Assembly (NCBI GenBank): GCA_021442745.1
Contig: JABUSI010000349.1
Span: 1-7,839, forward strand
DNA from: Erysipelotrichaceae bacterium
GTDB taxonomy: Bacteria; Bacillota_I; Bacilli_A; Erysipelotrichales; Erysipelotrichaceae
DNA length: 7,839 bases
Direction of reading: 5' to 3'
This document shows, one piece after another, positions 1 to 5,841 of the stretch. A program made the position numbers and the translations under genes. The notes below the pieces were generated by a model. It did not search any database. It was not told the DNA's origin and worked only from the letters and a program-made list of their open reading frames with translations. Position 1 is the stretch's first letter, and the number at the start of each line of letters is the position of its first letter.

Positions 1-53
1 CTGATGATTGTAAATAGTATAAACAGAAAAGGTTAAATAAAAGTTAAAACAAC

Positions 54-68
54 AGTAAGCGTTTACAT
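54..68 (-). promoter_or_regulatory. candidate cre / LacI-family operator
   Basis: Read on the minus strand, these 15 bases (ATGTAAACGCTTACT) match every position of the classical catabolite-responsive-element consensus WTGNAANCGNWNNCW. The core GTAAGC/GTTTAC is a near-perfect palindrome with the central CG typical of LacI/GalR-family operators. The site lies about 43 bases upstream of the xpt -35 box, so CcpA could act on xpt from there, or on a gene to the left of the window. That binding is inference; a local sugar-specific LacI-type repressor would be an alternative reader. Confidence 0.45.
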
Positions 69-110
69 GAAAAAACATGCAAAATTCTGATTTTTTATAC
101 AAAAAACCCG

Positions 111-139
111 TTGAATAGTAAGCATGTGTAAAGTATAGT
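111..139 (+). promoter_or_regulatory. sigma-A-type promoter of xpt
   Basis: TTGAAT (111-116) and TATAGT (134-139) are separated by exactly 17 bases. Transcription would start near 146, giving a leader of only about 24 bases before the ATG at 170. That leaves room for the ribosome binding site but not for a riboswitch. Confidence 0.6.
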
Positions 140-169
140 TAGTAGTATATTTTTATGGAGGAACAAGAG

Positions 170-748
170 ATGAATTTTTTGGAAGAAAGAATTGCAAAGG
201 ATGGAATTATCGGTCCGGGAAACGTATTGAAAGTCGACAGTTTCCTGAACCATCAGATGGATGTGGATTTGTTTCAGAAGATGTCGAAGGAATGGATGAA
301 GCGGTTTGAAGGCAAGAATATCACGAAGATTCTGACCATCGAAGCATCCGGAATCGGTATTGCAAGCGTAGTTGCTTTGGATTTCCATGTCCCGGTCGTA
401 TATGCGAAGAAACACAAGACCATCAACCTGATTGGTGATGTGTATTGTACGGAAGTGTATTCCTATACGCACCAGAGACAGAATCATGTAGTCGTCGAGA
501 AGCGGTTTCTTTCTTCCGAAGATCATATATTGATTATTGACGACTTTCTGGCCAACGGATGTGCTTTGCGAGGCTTGCTTGATCTGGCAAACCAGGCAGG
601 CGCAACGGTAGAAGGTATCGGTATTGTGGTGGAAAAGGGATTCCAGGACGGTGGAAAAGAAATCCGTGAAATGGGATACCAGCTGGAATCACTGGCAATT
701 GTCGAATCGATGGATGCCGAAACCGGAAGCATTACGTTCAGAGAATAA
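170..748 (+). CDS. xpt: xanthine phosphoribosyltransferase
   Basis: This purine-salvage enzyme is 192 residues long and cytoplasmic; it converts xanthine plus PRPP to XMP. The protein follows the Bacillus Xpt pattern throughout. LKVDSFLNHQ spans residues 20-29, with Leu20 and Asn27 at the positions that contact xanthine in B. subtilis Xpt. The PRPP loop IIDDFLANGCA spans 122-132, and Lys156 sits in VVEKGF. An in-frame ATG at 155 exists, but GGAGG at 157-161 is the ribosome binding site, 8 bases before the ATG at 170, and the numbering of the key residues agrees with family members only from 170. The gene appears monocistronic: it has its own promoter and a strong terminator right after the stop. 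No xanthine permease gene (pbuX), the usual partner, follows it. Confidence 0.95.
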   Translation: MNFLEERIAKDGIIGPGNVLKVDSFLNHQMDVDLFQKMSKEWMKRFEGKNITKILTIEASGIGIASVVALDFHVPVVYAKKHKTINLIGDVYCTEVYSYTHQRQNHVVVEKRFLSSEDHILIIDDFLANGCALRGLLDLANQAGATVEGIGIVVEKGFQDGGKEIREMGYQLESLAIVESMDAETGSITFRE

Positions 749-752
749 ATAT

Positions 753-783
753 AACCGTTTCCTTGTACGGAAACGGTTTTTTT
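753..783 (+). terminator. rho-independent terminator of xpt
   Basis: A perfect 10-base-pair stem (AACCGTTTCC at 753-762 with GGAAACGGTT at 769-778) closes a 6-base loop and runs straight into a T tract that continues to 783. It starts four bases after the xpt stop codon. Confidence 0.92.
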
Positions 784-793
784 CATGTATAAT
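763..793 (+). promoter_or_regulatory. possible promoter of the acyltransferase gene
   Basis: A perfect -10 box TATAAT lies at 788-793, with a TG immediately before it. The best -35 candidate is the poor TTGTAC at 763-768 with a 19-base spacer, which is the loop of the xpt terminator. Transcription would start near 800 and give a leader of about 22 bases. The -10 is convincing; the -35 is weak, so low-level or activator-dependent expression is likely. Confidence 0.4.
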
Positions 794-821
794 CAGTAGA
801 GGGAATTGCAGGTGGGAAAAC

Positions 822-1805
822 ATGAAAAAAGAAACGTCGCTTCGATGGGGAATACTCAGTGATTACCGGGCTCAGATCATGGGATTTGCGATCCTTTGGA
901 TTATAGTATTTCACGGGTATGACGTGGGATTACGGACAAATATCCGGATCGTGGATTATATGGCGTCAAGAGGAAGCATCGGGGTGGAACTGTTTCTGAT
1001 TGTTTCCGGAATCGGAATGTATTATTCCTTGTCGAAAGGATATCATCTGAAGACGTTTTACAAAAAAAGAATACAACGGGTTGTTTTGCCGTATCTGAGT
1101 ATCTCTCTTCTGTTCTGGGTAGCGAAAGATCTTGTACGGAAATTTGATGTTGTTCATTTTCTTCTGGATTACAGTCTGATTACGTTCTGGACGGAACGGT
1201 GCCGGAATATCTGGTTCGTGGCATTGATCATTCCGTTGTATTTTGTGACTCCGTGGATTTATGAAAGACTGAAACCGGAAAACAAGAACCGGATAAGGAA
1301 CCTTGTTGTATTTACGGTTTGTTTCTTTGCGGTGGAAAAGGCATTGCACATATATTTTCCGGGTTTGTTGTCAAACATTGAAATTGCGTACCGACGGATT
1401 CTGATATACGTATTGGCAATCTATTTTGCACCTTGGGTGAAGCAGGATAAGAAAGTCACGGTTGGAGAACTGCTGGTATTGATTGCAGCGTTTGGCGGTG
1501 CTTTCGGATTGCGGGTATTTAATCTTGTCAAAAGCCGTTGGACGGGAATGCTGGCATCTGCTCCATTGACTGTATTGTTTGCGTATGGGTCAAAACTTGT
1601 TTCCGGATGCAAGCCGTTGAACCGGTTTGCGGTATGGTGCGGAAACAATTCGCTGGAACTGTATATGCTGCACGTAATGATTCGCAGAGTGCAGATTTCC
1701 GTTGGAGACAGTACTTCGTTTGTTCATTACGGTCTGGTTGTACTGGCATCCTTTGCGCTGGCTTATGTGATTTCGTTGTATCGCAAAAAGAAGGAATCCA
1801 AATAA
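822..1805 (+). CDS. acyltransferase family 3 membrane protein (OafA/OatA-like)
   Basis: This is a 327-residue polytopic membrane protein of the acyltransferase-3 family, which transfers acyl groups, usually acetyl, across the membrane onto cell-surface glycans or other envelope molecules. Family landmarks are in order: Arg16 followed by the first membrane helix with the conserved His31 (IIVFHG); GSIGVELFLIVSGIGMYYS at 51-69; the basic FYKKRIQRVVLPYL segment near 79-92; NIWFVALIIPLYFVTPW in the middle; and SLELYMLH with His284 before the last helix. About ten hydrophobic stretches are visible and the tail KKKESK is cytoplasmic-looking. There is no extra SGNH domain, so it is the short single-domain form. 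I start at 822 because AGGTGGG (810-816) lies 5 bases upstream and an earlier start would run through the xpt coding region and terminator. The substrate cannot be read from the sequence, and no polysaccharide genes are nearby. Confidence 0.85.
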   Translation: MKKETSLRWGILSDYRAQIMGFAILWIIVFHGYDVGLRTNIRIVDYMASRGSIGVELFLIVSGIGMYYSLSKGYHLKTFYKKRIQRVVLPYLSISLLFWVAKDLVRKFDVVHFLLDYSLITFWTERCRNIWFVALIIPLYFVTPWIYERLKPENKNRIRNLVVFTVCFFAVEKALHIYFPGLLSNIEIAYRRILIYVLAIYFAPWVKQDKKVTVGELLVLIAAFGGAFGLRVFNLVKSRWTGMLASAPLTVLFAYGSKLVSGCKPLNRFAVWCGNNSLELYMLHVMIRRVQISVGDSTSFVHYGLVVLASFALAYVISLYRKKKESK

Positions 1806-1854
1806 TTACCATTCCTGTTTACTATACCGGAGACGGTAATAATGGACGGTAATT
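1804..1854. repeat. short repeat cluster ATTACC / GGTAAT after the acyltransferase gene
   Basis: AATTACC at 1804-1810 is inverted relative to GGTAATT at 1848-1854. The 9-base word GACGGTAAT occurs twice in direct orientation (1832-1840 and 1845-1853). The arms could form a long-loop hairpin just after the acyltransferase stop, but no T tract follows it. It may be a 3' RNA structure or chance. Confidence 0.3.
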
Positions 1855-1887
1855 GCGGAAGAAATGACAGGAAATATATCAGGGAAT

Positions 1888-1917
1888 AAAAAATCCGTTA
1901 CGGTTCTGTAACGGATT
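1888..1917 (-). terminator. terminator of the FUSC-like gene, possibly bidirectional
   Basis: A perfect 10-base-pair stem (AATCCGTTAC at 1892-1901 with GTAACGGATT at 1908-1917) has a 6-base loop. On the minus strand it is followed by six T (plus-strand A run 1888-1893), so it clearly serves the minus-strand gene, whose TAA stop overlaps the stem. On the plus strand only ATTTGTGTT follows; this is the only terminator candidate for the acyltransferase transcript. Confidence 0.88.
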
Positions 1918-2467
1918 ATTTGTGTTGCAGTTGTTTCCAATGCCGGAAGGCATCGGAAATGCGTGTTTTTTCGTTTTTGTCCCATTGGGAAGGGAACAGG
2001 CGGGATATAATCAGACTGACGATGATTCCGACACCGGTATCGATGACTCTGGCAATGGTATAGCCGACGTAATTTTCCCATGGCTGGGTATACATGACGA
2101 CAAAGTATACGACGGTACCCGGCTGGATGGCATTGTTGGCTCCGAATAACAGATTCAGGTAAATTACGAAGAACAGCCCGGTTACCATATAGATTTCCGG
2201 AGGAATTCCAAACGGGTCGGTATAACATAAATAGTAGAACGGTATGACCATCATGCCGCCGATTAACGTACCGACAAAACGGTTGAATCCGCTGTGAAAT
2301 CCGTCTTTGTACCGGGCACCCATACCGTATACGGCACCGATGCACGCGAAACAAGGATTTCTGCCGTCCAGCAGATAATGATATACCAGTGCGACAATCA
2401 GGCAGGATATCAGCGTTTTGATAATTCGCATACCGATTTTCGGTAATTTAAACTTCTTCTCTTCCAT
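1916..2467 (-). CDS. FUSC / aromatic acid exporter-like integral membrane protein
   Basis: This is a 183-residue protein resembling the membrane half of the FUSC/ArAE family (the YqjA/DUF939 type of Bacillota), whose characterised relatives export aromatic acids or other small molecules. After a short charged N-terminus come GMRIIKTLISCLIVALVYHYL, a FACIGAVYGMGARY segment, the diagnostic FNRFVGTLIGGMMVI, two more helices, and a final YTIARVIDTGVGIIVSLIISRLF. The ARxxDTxxG element echoes the RxxGTxxGG element of the first half, as expected in this family. About six membrane helices are visible. The protein ends shortly after the last helix, so the cytoplasmic C-terminal domain of longer relatives is absent. 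The ATG at 2467 is chosen because AGAGG (2480-2476) lies 8 bases upstream; a TTG at 2527 would overlap the promoter. The gene is monocistronic, divergent from the Nudix gene and convergent with the acyltransferase gene. Its substrate is unknown. Confidence 0.8.
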   Translation of the reverse strand: MEEKKFKLPKIGMRIIKTLISCLIVALVYHYLLDGRNPCFACIGAVYGMGARYKDGFHSGFNRFVGTLIGGMMVIPFYYLCYTDPFGIPPEIYMVTGLFFVIYLNLLFGANNAIQPGTVVYFVVMYTQPWENYVGYTIARVIDTGVGIIVSLIISRLFPSQWDKNEKTRISDAFRHWKQLQHK

Positions 2468-2499
2468 AGGAATATCCTCTTTCGTAAGTTTGTATTTAT

Positions 2500-2527
2500 T
2501 GTATAAAAGGTACGGAGCATTTTTCAA
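2500..2527 (-). promoter_or_regulatory. promoter of the FUSC-like gene
   Basis: On the minus strand, TTGAAA (2527-2522) and TATACA (2505-2500) are 16 bases apart; TACAAT two bases further on gives an alternative with 18-base spacing. The leader before the ATG at 2467 would be about 25-30 bases. Confidence 0.55.
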
Positions 2528-2584
2528 TCGTTTCCGTGTAAAAGAATGGCAGAAATGAAAATTATTCTTTATTATGAATTAGTA

Positions 2585-2614
2585 CTGTCAAACAAATGCC
2601 AAATACGGTAAAAT
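2585..2614 (+). promoter_or_regulatory. possible promoter of the Nudix-GGDEF unit
   Basis: CTGTCA (2585-2590) and TAAAAT (2609-2614) are 18 bases apart, which is moderately close to consensus. This places the start near 2621 and leaves about 35 bases of leader. It lies in the 188-base AT-rich spacer shared with the divergent FUSC-like gene. Confidence 0.4.
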
Positions 2615-2655
2615 AATACATGCATTCCCATGAAGAAATATAGAAGGACGGCTTT

Positions 2656-3099
2656 ATGAAAACAACGACGTTGTGTTATATCATAAACAATGAGCAGGTA
2701 CTGATGTTATACCGGAACAAGAAGAAGCAGGATGCCAATGAAGGGAAAATGATTGGCGTCGGCGGGAAGCTGGAAGAAAACGAAACCATAGAAGAATGCA
2801 TGTTACGGGAAGTGGAAGAAGAAACGGGTCTGGTTTGTACGCAATATGAACTGTTGGGAGACGTTTTTTTCCGATTGCCGGCATGGGAAGATGAATTGAC
2901 GTATATTTATCGCTGTACGGGGTATACCGGAAAGTTGAAACCGTGTACGGAAGGAGAGTTACGCTGGGTGAATCTGTCGGATGTGATGGATTGTCCGTTA
3001 TGGCCGGGAGACCGGTTGTTTCTGCCACAGGTATTGGCAGGAGAGCCGGTGCATCTGGTGCTGGAATATGACGAAAAGGATCAGTTGATCACGAAATAA
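2656..3099 (+). CDS. Nudix hydrolase, MutT/MutX-like (8-oxo-dGTP diphosphatase family)
   Basis: This 147-residue cytoplasmic pyrophosphohydrolase has a complete Nudix box at residues 37-59: G37, E43, then REVEEETGL at 51-59 with the metal-binding glutamates 52, 55 and 56. The lead-in with an RNKKKQD-type turn and GKMIGVGGKLE, and WPGDRLFLPQ near the C-terminus, match the MutX-type 8-oxo-dGTP diphosphatases of Gram-positive bacteria, which clear oxidised nucleotides from the pool. That substrate is inferred from resemblance; Nudix specificity is notoriously hard to predict. AAGGA at 2644-2648 sits 7 bases before the ATG. The stop is only 10 bases before the next start, so the gene is very probably co-transcribed with the diguanylate cyclase. 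Confidence 0.88.
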   Translation: MKTTTLCYIINNEQVLMLYRNKKKQDANEGKMIGVGGKLEENETIEECMLREVEEETGLVCTQYELLGDVFFRLPAWEDELTYIYRCTGYTGKLKPCTEGELRWVNLSDVMDCPLWPGDRLFLPQVLAGEPVHLVLEYDEKDQLITK

Positions 3100-3109
3100 A
3101 GGGGAACGT

Positions 3110-4450
3110 ATGAAGAAAGGCATTCGCTTACAAAGTGTCAATCGATGGCTTATAGCGGCTACGTGTATTGCGTATGCCTGTTTGATGGTGCTTACAACCG
3201 ATATCTTCAAATCCTATCAGTCGTTGCAGGAATCGTTAAACGACTATATTGCCTGTCAGCAATCTGTCAGTGAATTGCAGAAGGGTTCCGATTACCTGAC
3301 GGAAAGGGTACGTCAACTGGCTAACGGATTTGATGCCGAACAGATTTCCCTGTATATGGAAGAAGCGTTTCATACAAAGACCAGGGAAAAGGCACTGGAA
3401 GAAGTCAAAGGTATGAAACTGGGGGCAAACCTCGTGAATGAAATGGAACATGCGTTGCAGCAGTCCTATCAGCTGATGGATACCGAATACCGGTCGATGG
3501 CATTGGTTTGTCTGGCGGAAAATATCGATATGAGTCAGTACGAAGAGGATCTGATGAATTATCTGATGCCGGAAGATTTTTCCTTAAGCGATGATGAAAA
3601 AGAACAGCTGGCTCTGGAACTGGTATACAGTGAGGACTATATCAATCAGAAAACGCTGATCCAACAGCATCTGGATAATCTGAACAACCTTCTGATTACG
3701 GAATCGTTTGAATATGTGGATAACAGTAACCGGACATTGTCTTCGACTCTGGAAAGACAGCAGTTTATGCTGATTGTAATTTTCCTGATTAATATTCTGG
3801 TATTTCTGATGATTCTGTTTCTGGTATTGCGACCGTTGCAGAACCACCAGAAGAGCTTGCAGAAGAACTCCAAAATGCGTCTGGGTTCCGTTATCGAGTT
3901 CAAGGACATTGCGAAATCCTATAACGATTTTCTGGATACCACTTCGACCAACGAATTGAATCTGAAACACATTGCCAATCATGACCAGCTGACGGGTGTA
4001 TATAACCGGACGGCGTTTGATGCGATTGTATCTTCTTTTTCCGAAATGGATTTACAAATGGCACTGATTATCGTGGATATCGACGATTTCAAACATATCA
4101 ATGACCAGTTCGGACATGCGGAAGGTGACGTAGCTCTTCAGCAGGTTGCCAAACTGCTGCAACTTTCCATCCGGTATGACGATACTTTGATTCGGTTTGG
4201 CGGAGATGAATTTGTGATTATCATGAGGAATCTGGATATCCGGCGTTCTTCTATCATTGCCCGTAAGATGGAAGCGATTAACGAACAATTGAGTCAGACC
4301 CATGAACTTTTGAACCTGTCGGTCAGCTCCGGTGCGGCATTCTCTGCAAACGGATACAGTCAGGAATTGTTCGATCTGGCGGATAAGATGCTGTACAAGG
4401 CAAAGAAGCAGGGAAAACGATGCTGTGTCATCAGCGATAAAGTATTGTAA
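3110..4450 (+). CDS. membrane-anchored GGDEF diguanylate cyclase with extracytoplasmic sensor region
   Basis: This 446-residue protein is predicted to make cyclic di-GMP from two GTP at the inner face of the membrane. A first membrane helix (about 12-30) is followed by some 185 residues that should lie outside the cell; they are mostly helical, rich in Glu, Gln and Leu, and I do not recognise a domain. A second helix (about 218-240) follows. The linker at 241-275 resembles a degenerate HAMP (RPL early, then EFKDIAKSYNDFLDTT). The GGDEF domain fills 287-446: HDQLTGVYNR from 291, VDIDDFKHIND with metal ligand Asp323, GHAEGD, GGDEF intact at 364-368, and ADKMLYKAKKQGKR near the end. An inhibitory RxxD site (RYDD, Arg355-Asp358) is correctly placed, so product feedback is expected. 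The ATG follows AAAGGGG by 5 bases. The gene is second in a unit with the Nudix gene and is closed by a terminator. No EAL or PilZ partner is in the window. Confidence 0.93.
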   Translation: MKKGIRLQSVNRWLIAATCIAYACLMVLTTDIFKSYQSLQESLNDYIACQQSVSELQKGSDYLTERVRQLANGFDAEQISLYMEEAFHTKTREKALEEVKGMKLGANLVNEMEHALQQSYQLMDTEYRSMALVCLAENIDMSQYEEDLMNYLMPEDFSLSDDEKEQLALELVYSEDYINQKTLIQQHLDNLNNLLITESFEYVDNSNRTLSSTLERQQFMLIVIFLINILVFLMILFLVLRPLQNHQKSLQKNSKMRLGSVIEFKDIAKSYNDFLDTTSTNELNLKHIANHDQLTGVYNRTAFDAIVSSFSEMDLQMALIIVDIDDFKHINDQFGHAEGDVALQQVAKLLQLSIRYDDTLIRFGGDEFVIIMRNLDIRRSSIIARKMEAINEQLSQTHELLNLSVSSGAAFSANGYSQELFDLADKMLYKAKKQGKRCCVISDKVL

Positions 4451-4476
4451 AAGATCAGAATTATCTGGTCTTTTTT
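4449..4476 (+). terminator. rho-independent terminator of the Nudix-GGDEF unit
   Basis: AAAAGATCAG (4449-4458) pairs with CTGGTCTTTT (4465-4474), with one G-T wobble and a 6-base loop, and ends in a run of six T (4471-4476). The last two bases of the GGDEF stop codon are part of the stem. Confidence 0.88.
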
Positions 4477-4503
4477 GATGATAAGCATACATTGTGATAC
4501 AAT
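4475..4503 (+). promoter_or_regulatory. extended -10 promoter of the four-gene operon
   Basis: TTGATG (4475-4480) is followed after exactly 17 bases by TACAAT (4498-4503), and TGA at 4495-4497 supplies an extended -10. The -35 begins within the T tract of the preceding terminator, so the two transcription units abut. The leader before the ATG at 4537 is about 25 bases. Confidence 0.65.
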
Positions 4504-4536
4504 GACAGTGGATTTTTTGGGGAAAGGATTTACTAT

Positions 4537-5262
4537 ATGAAACTTATCTTTATCCGCCACGGGGAACCGGATTATTCGATTGACTCCCTGACAGAAAAAG
4601 GATGGCGGGAAGCAGAATATTTAGCACAGCGGATTTCAAAACTGGACGTAACGGAGTATTTCGTTTCGCCGTTAGGAAGAGCACAGGATACGTCGAAAGC
4701 AACCATGAAGGCTGTGAACCGTACTGCCATTACCAAAGACTGGTTACGGGAATTCAACGTTAAGGTGGACAAGGAATATCCGACAAACTCTACGGTACCC
4801 TGGGACTGGATGCCGGGTATCTGGACGAAATATGAGGAATTTTTCGATAAGGACCACTGGATGGAACAGAAGACTTTTCAGGAAAACAAGGTCGGTGACT
4901 TGTATCAGACAGTAACGGCAAAACTGGATGAACTGCTGGAAGAATACGGATATCGTCGTAACGGTTATGTATACGACGCCGTACAACCGAATCATGATAC
5001 GTTGGTATTCTTCTGCCATTTCGGACTGGAATGCGTTTTGTTGTCACATCTGATGAACGTGTCACCATTGACTTTATGGCACGGTACCTGTTCCGCCCCG
5101 ACCGGAGTTACGATTCTGGCAACGGAAGAACGGGTTAAAGGTACGGCATATTTCAGAATGCTGACGTATGCGGACGTTTCTCATTTGTACGCCAACGGAG
5201 AAGAACCTTCTTTTGCGGCACGGTTCTGTGAAACGTACGACGATGTAAATGACAGACATTAG
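4537..5262 (+). CDS. histidine phosphatase (phosphoglycerate mutase-like) family protein
   Basis: This 241-residue cytoplasmic protein belongs to the histidine phosphatase superfamily (PhoE/CobC/GpmB-like branch), which removes phosphate from small metabolites through a phosphohistidine. FIRHGE places the nucleophile at His8 with Arg7. SPLGRAQDTS near 44-53 supplies the second phosphate-binding arginine (Arg48). FFCHFGLE provides the second histidine (His161). Between them lies a tryptophan-rich stretch (WDWMPGIWTKYEEF and DHWMEQ), presumably the substrate-binding cap. The substrate cannot be read from this. AAAGGA (4523-4528) stands 8 bases before the ATG. The gene is first in the operon; its TAG stop overlaps the ribosome binding site of the next gene, suggesting coupled translation. 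Confidence 0.88.
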   Translation: MKLIFIRHGEPDYSIDSLTEKGWREAEYLAQRISKLDVTEYFVSPLGRAQDTSKATMKAVNRTAITKDWLREFNVKVDKEYPTNSTVPWDWMPGIWTKYEEFFDKDHWMEQKTFQENKVGDLYQTVTAKLDELLEEYGYRRNGYVYDAVQPNHDTLVFFCHFGLECVLLSHLMNVSPLTLWHGTCSAPTGVTILATEERVKGTAYFRMLTYADVSHLYANGEEPSFAARFCETYDDVNDRH

Positions 5263-5273
5263 GAGGAAATCGT

Positions 5274-5837
5274 ATGAGAAAAAATTTTGGGGTGAAGCCG
5301 TGGACTGTCCCGCAGCCGGTGTTTATTCTGGCTACCTATGATGAAAACGGCAATCCTGACGTGATGAATGCCGCGTGGGGCGGTATTGCGTCGGATGATT
5401 TACTGATGATTTGTGTCGGAGGGGATCATAAGACGACAAAGAATCTGTTTGCGAATAAAGCGCTGACAGTCAGTATGGCAGATACGGATTACGTGAAGGA
5501 ATGTGATTTTGCCGGTGTAGTATCCGGATTAAAGGATCCGAAGAAATTTGAAAAAACCGGTTTTACAGCGATTCCTTCGGAATTTGTGAAAGCACCATTG
5601 ATTGCTCAGTTACCGTTTGCGGTGGAATGTACGGTACAATCGTATGATGAAGAAACGTGTATGATGATCTGCAAGATTGTGAACGTATCGATAGATGAGT
5701 CGATATTGACAGAAGATGGAAAACACATTGATTTTGATAAATGGACACCGATTGTGTTTGATTGTGTCAATCATACGTACCGGGCATTGGGGAAAGAAGT
5801 CGGAAGAGCATTCTACGACGGTCTGGCACTGAGGTAA
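5274..5837 (+). CDS. flavin reductase-like, FMN-binding split-barrel protein
   Basis: This 187-residue protein resembles the flavin reductase-like (split-barrel) family. The opening KPWTVPQPVFILATYDENG and the DVMNAAWGGIASDD segment are typical of the FMN-binding strand and loop. The HKTTKNLFANKALTVSMAD segment (HxxTxxNL pattern) and the DFAGVVSGLKDPKKFEKTGF segment continue the family pattern. Such proteins bind FMN and either reduce flavins with NAD(P)H or act as FMN-dependent oxidoreductases of unknown substrate; the exact reaction is undetermined. There is no signal peptide, so it is cytoplasmic. AGGAGG at 5261-5266 is 7 bases before the ATG and begins inside the stop of the phosphatase gene, 11 bases upstream. 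It is the second gene of the operon. Confidence 0.85.
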   Translation: MRKNFGVKPWTVPQPVFILATYDENGNPDVMNAAWGGIASDDLLMICVGGDHKTTKNLFANKALTVSMADTDYVKECDFAGVVSGLKDPKKFEKTGFTAIPSEFVKAPLIAQLPFAVECTVQSYDEETCMMICKIVNVSIDESILTEDGKHIDFDKWTPIVFDCVNHTYRALGKEVGRAFYDGLALR

Positions 5838-5841
5838 TCGT

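Noticed and set aside
1..154. Guanine/xanthine-type riboswitch in front of xpt
   Set aside because: No aptamer core, P1 pairing or anti-terminator hairpin is visible; the stretch is AT-rich and a good promoter lies only about 31 bases upstream of the xpt start.
155..169. Five-residue N-terminal extension of Xpt from the ATG at 155
   Set aside because: This stretch contains the GGAGG ribosome binding site for the ATG at 170, and family residue numbering fits only the later start.
624..821. N-terminal extension of the acyltransferase
   Set aside because: It would overlap the xpt coding sequence in another frame and cross a strong terminator; the encoded residues look like a shadow of xpt.
1806..2354. 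Long second minus-strand frame (182 codons) overlapping the FUSC-like gene
   Set aside because: The Arg/Cys-rich translation is a frame shadow of the membrane protein gene and passes through its terminator.
2468..2527. Upstream TTG start for the FUSC-like gene
   Set aside because: It would fall in the -35 box of the predicted promoter, whereas the ATG at 2467 has a well-spaced AGAGG.
2541..2570. Hairpin AAAGAAT / ATTCTTT in the divergent spacer
   Set aside because: Seven AT-rich base pairs with a 16-base loop are expected by chance in AT-rich spacer DNA.
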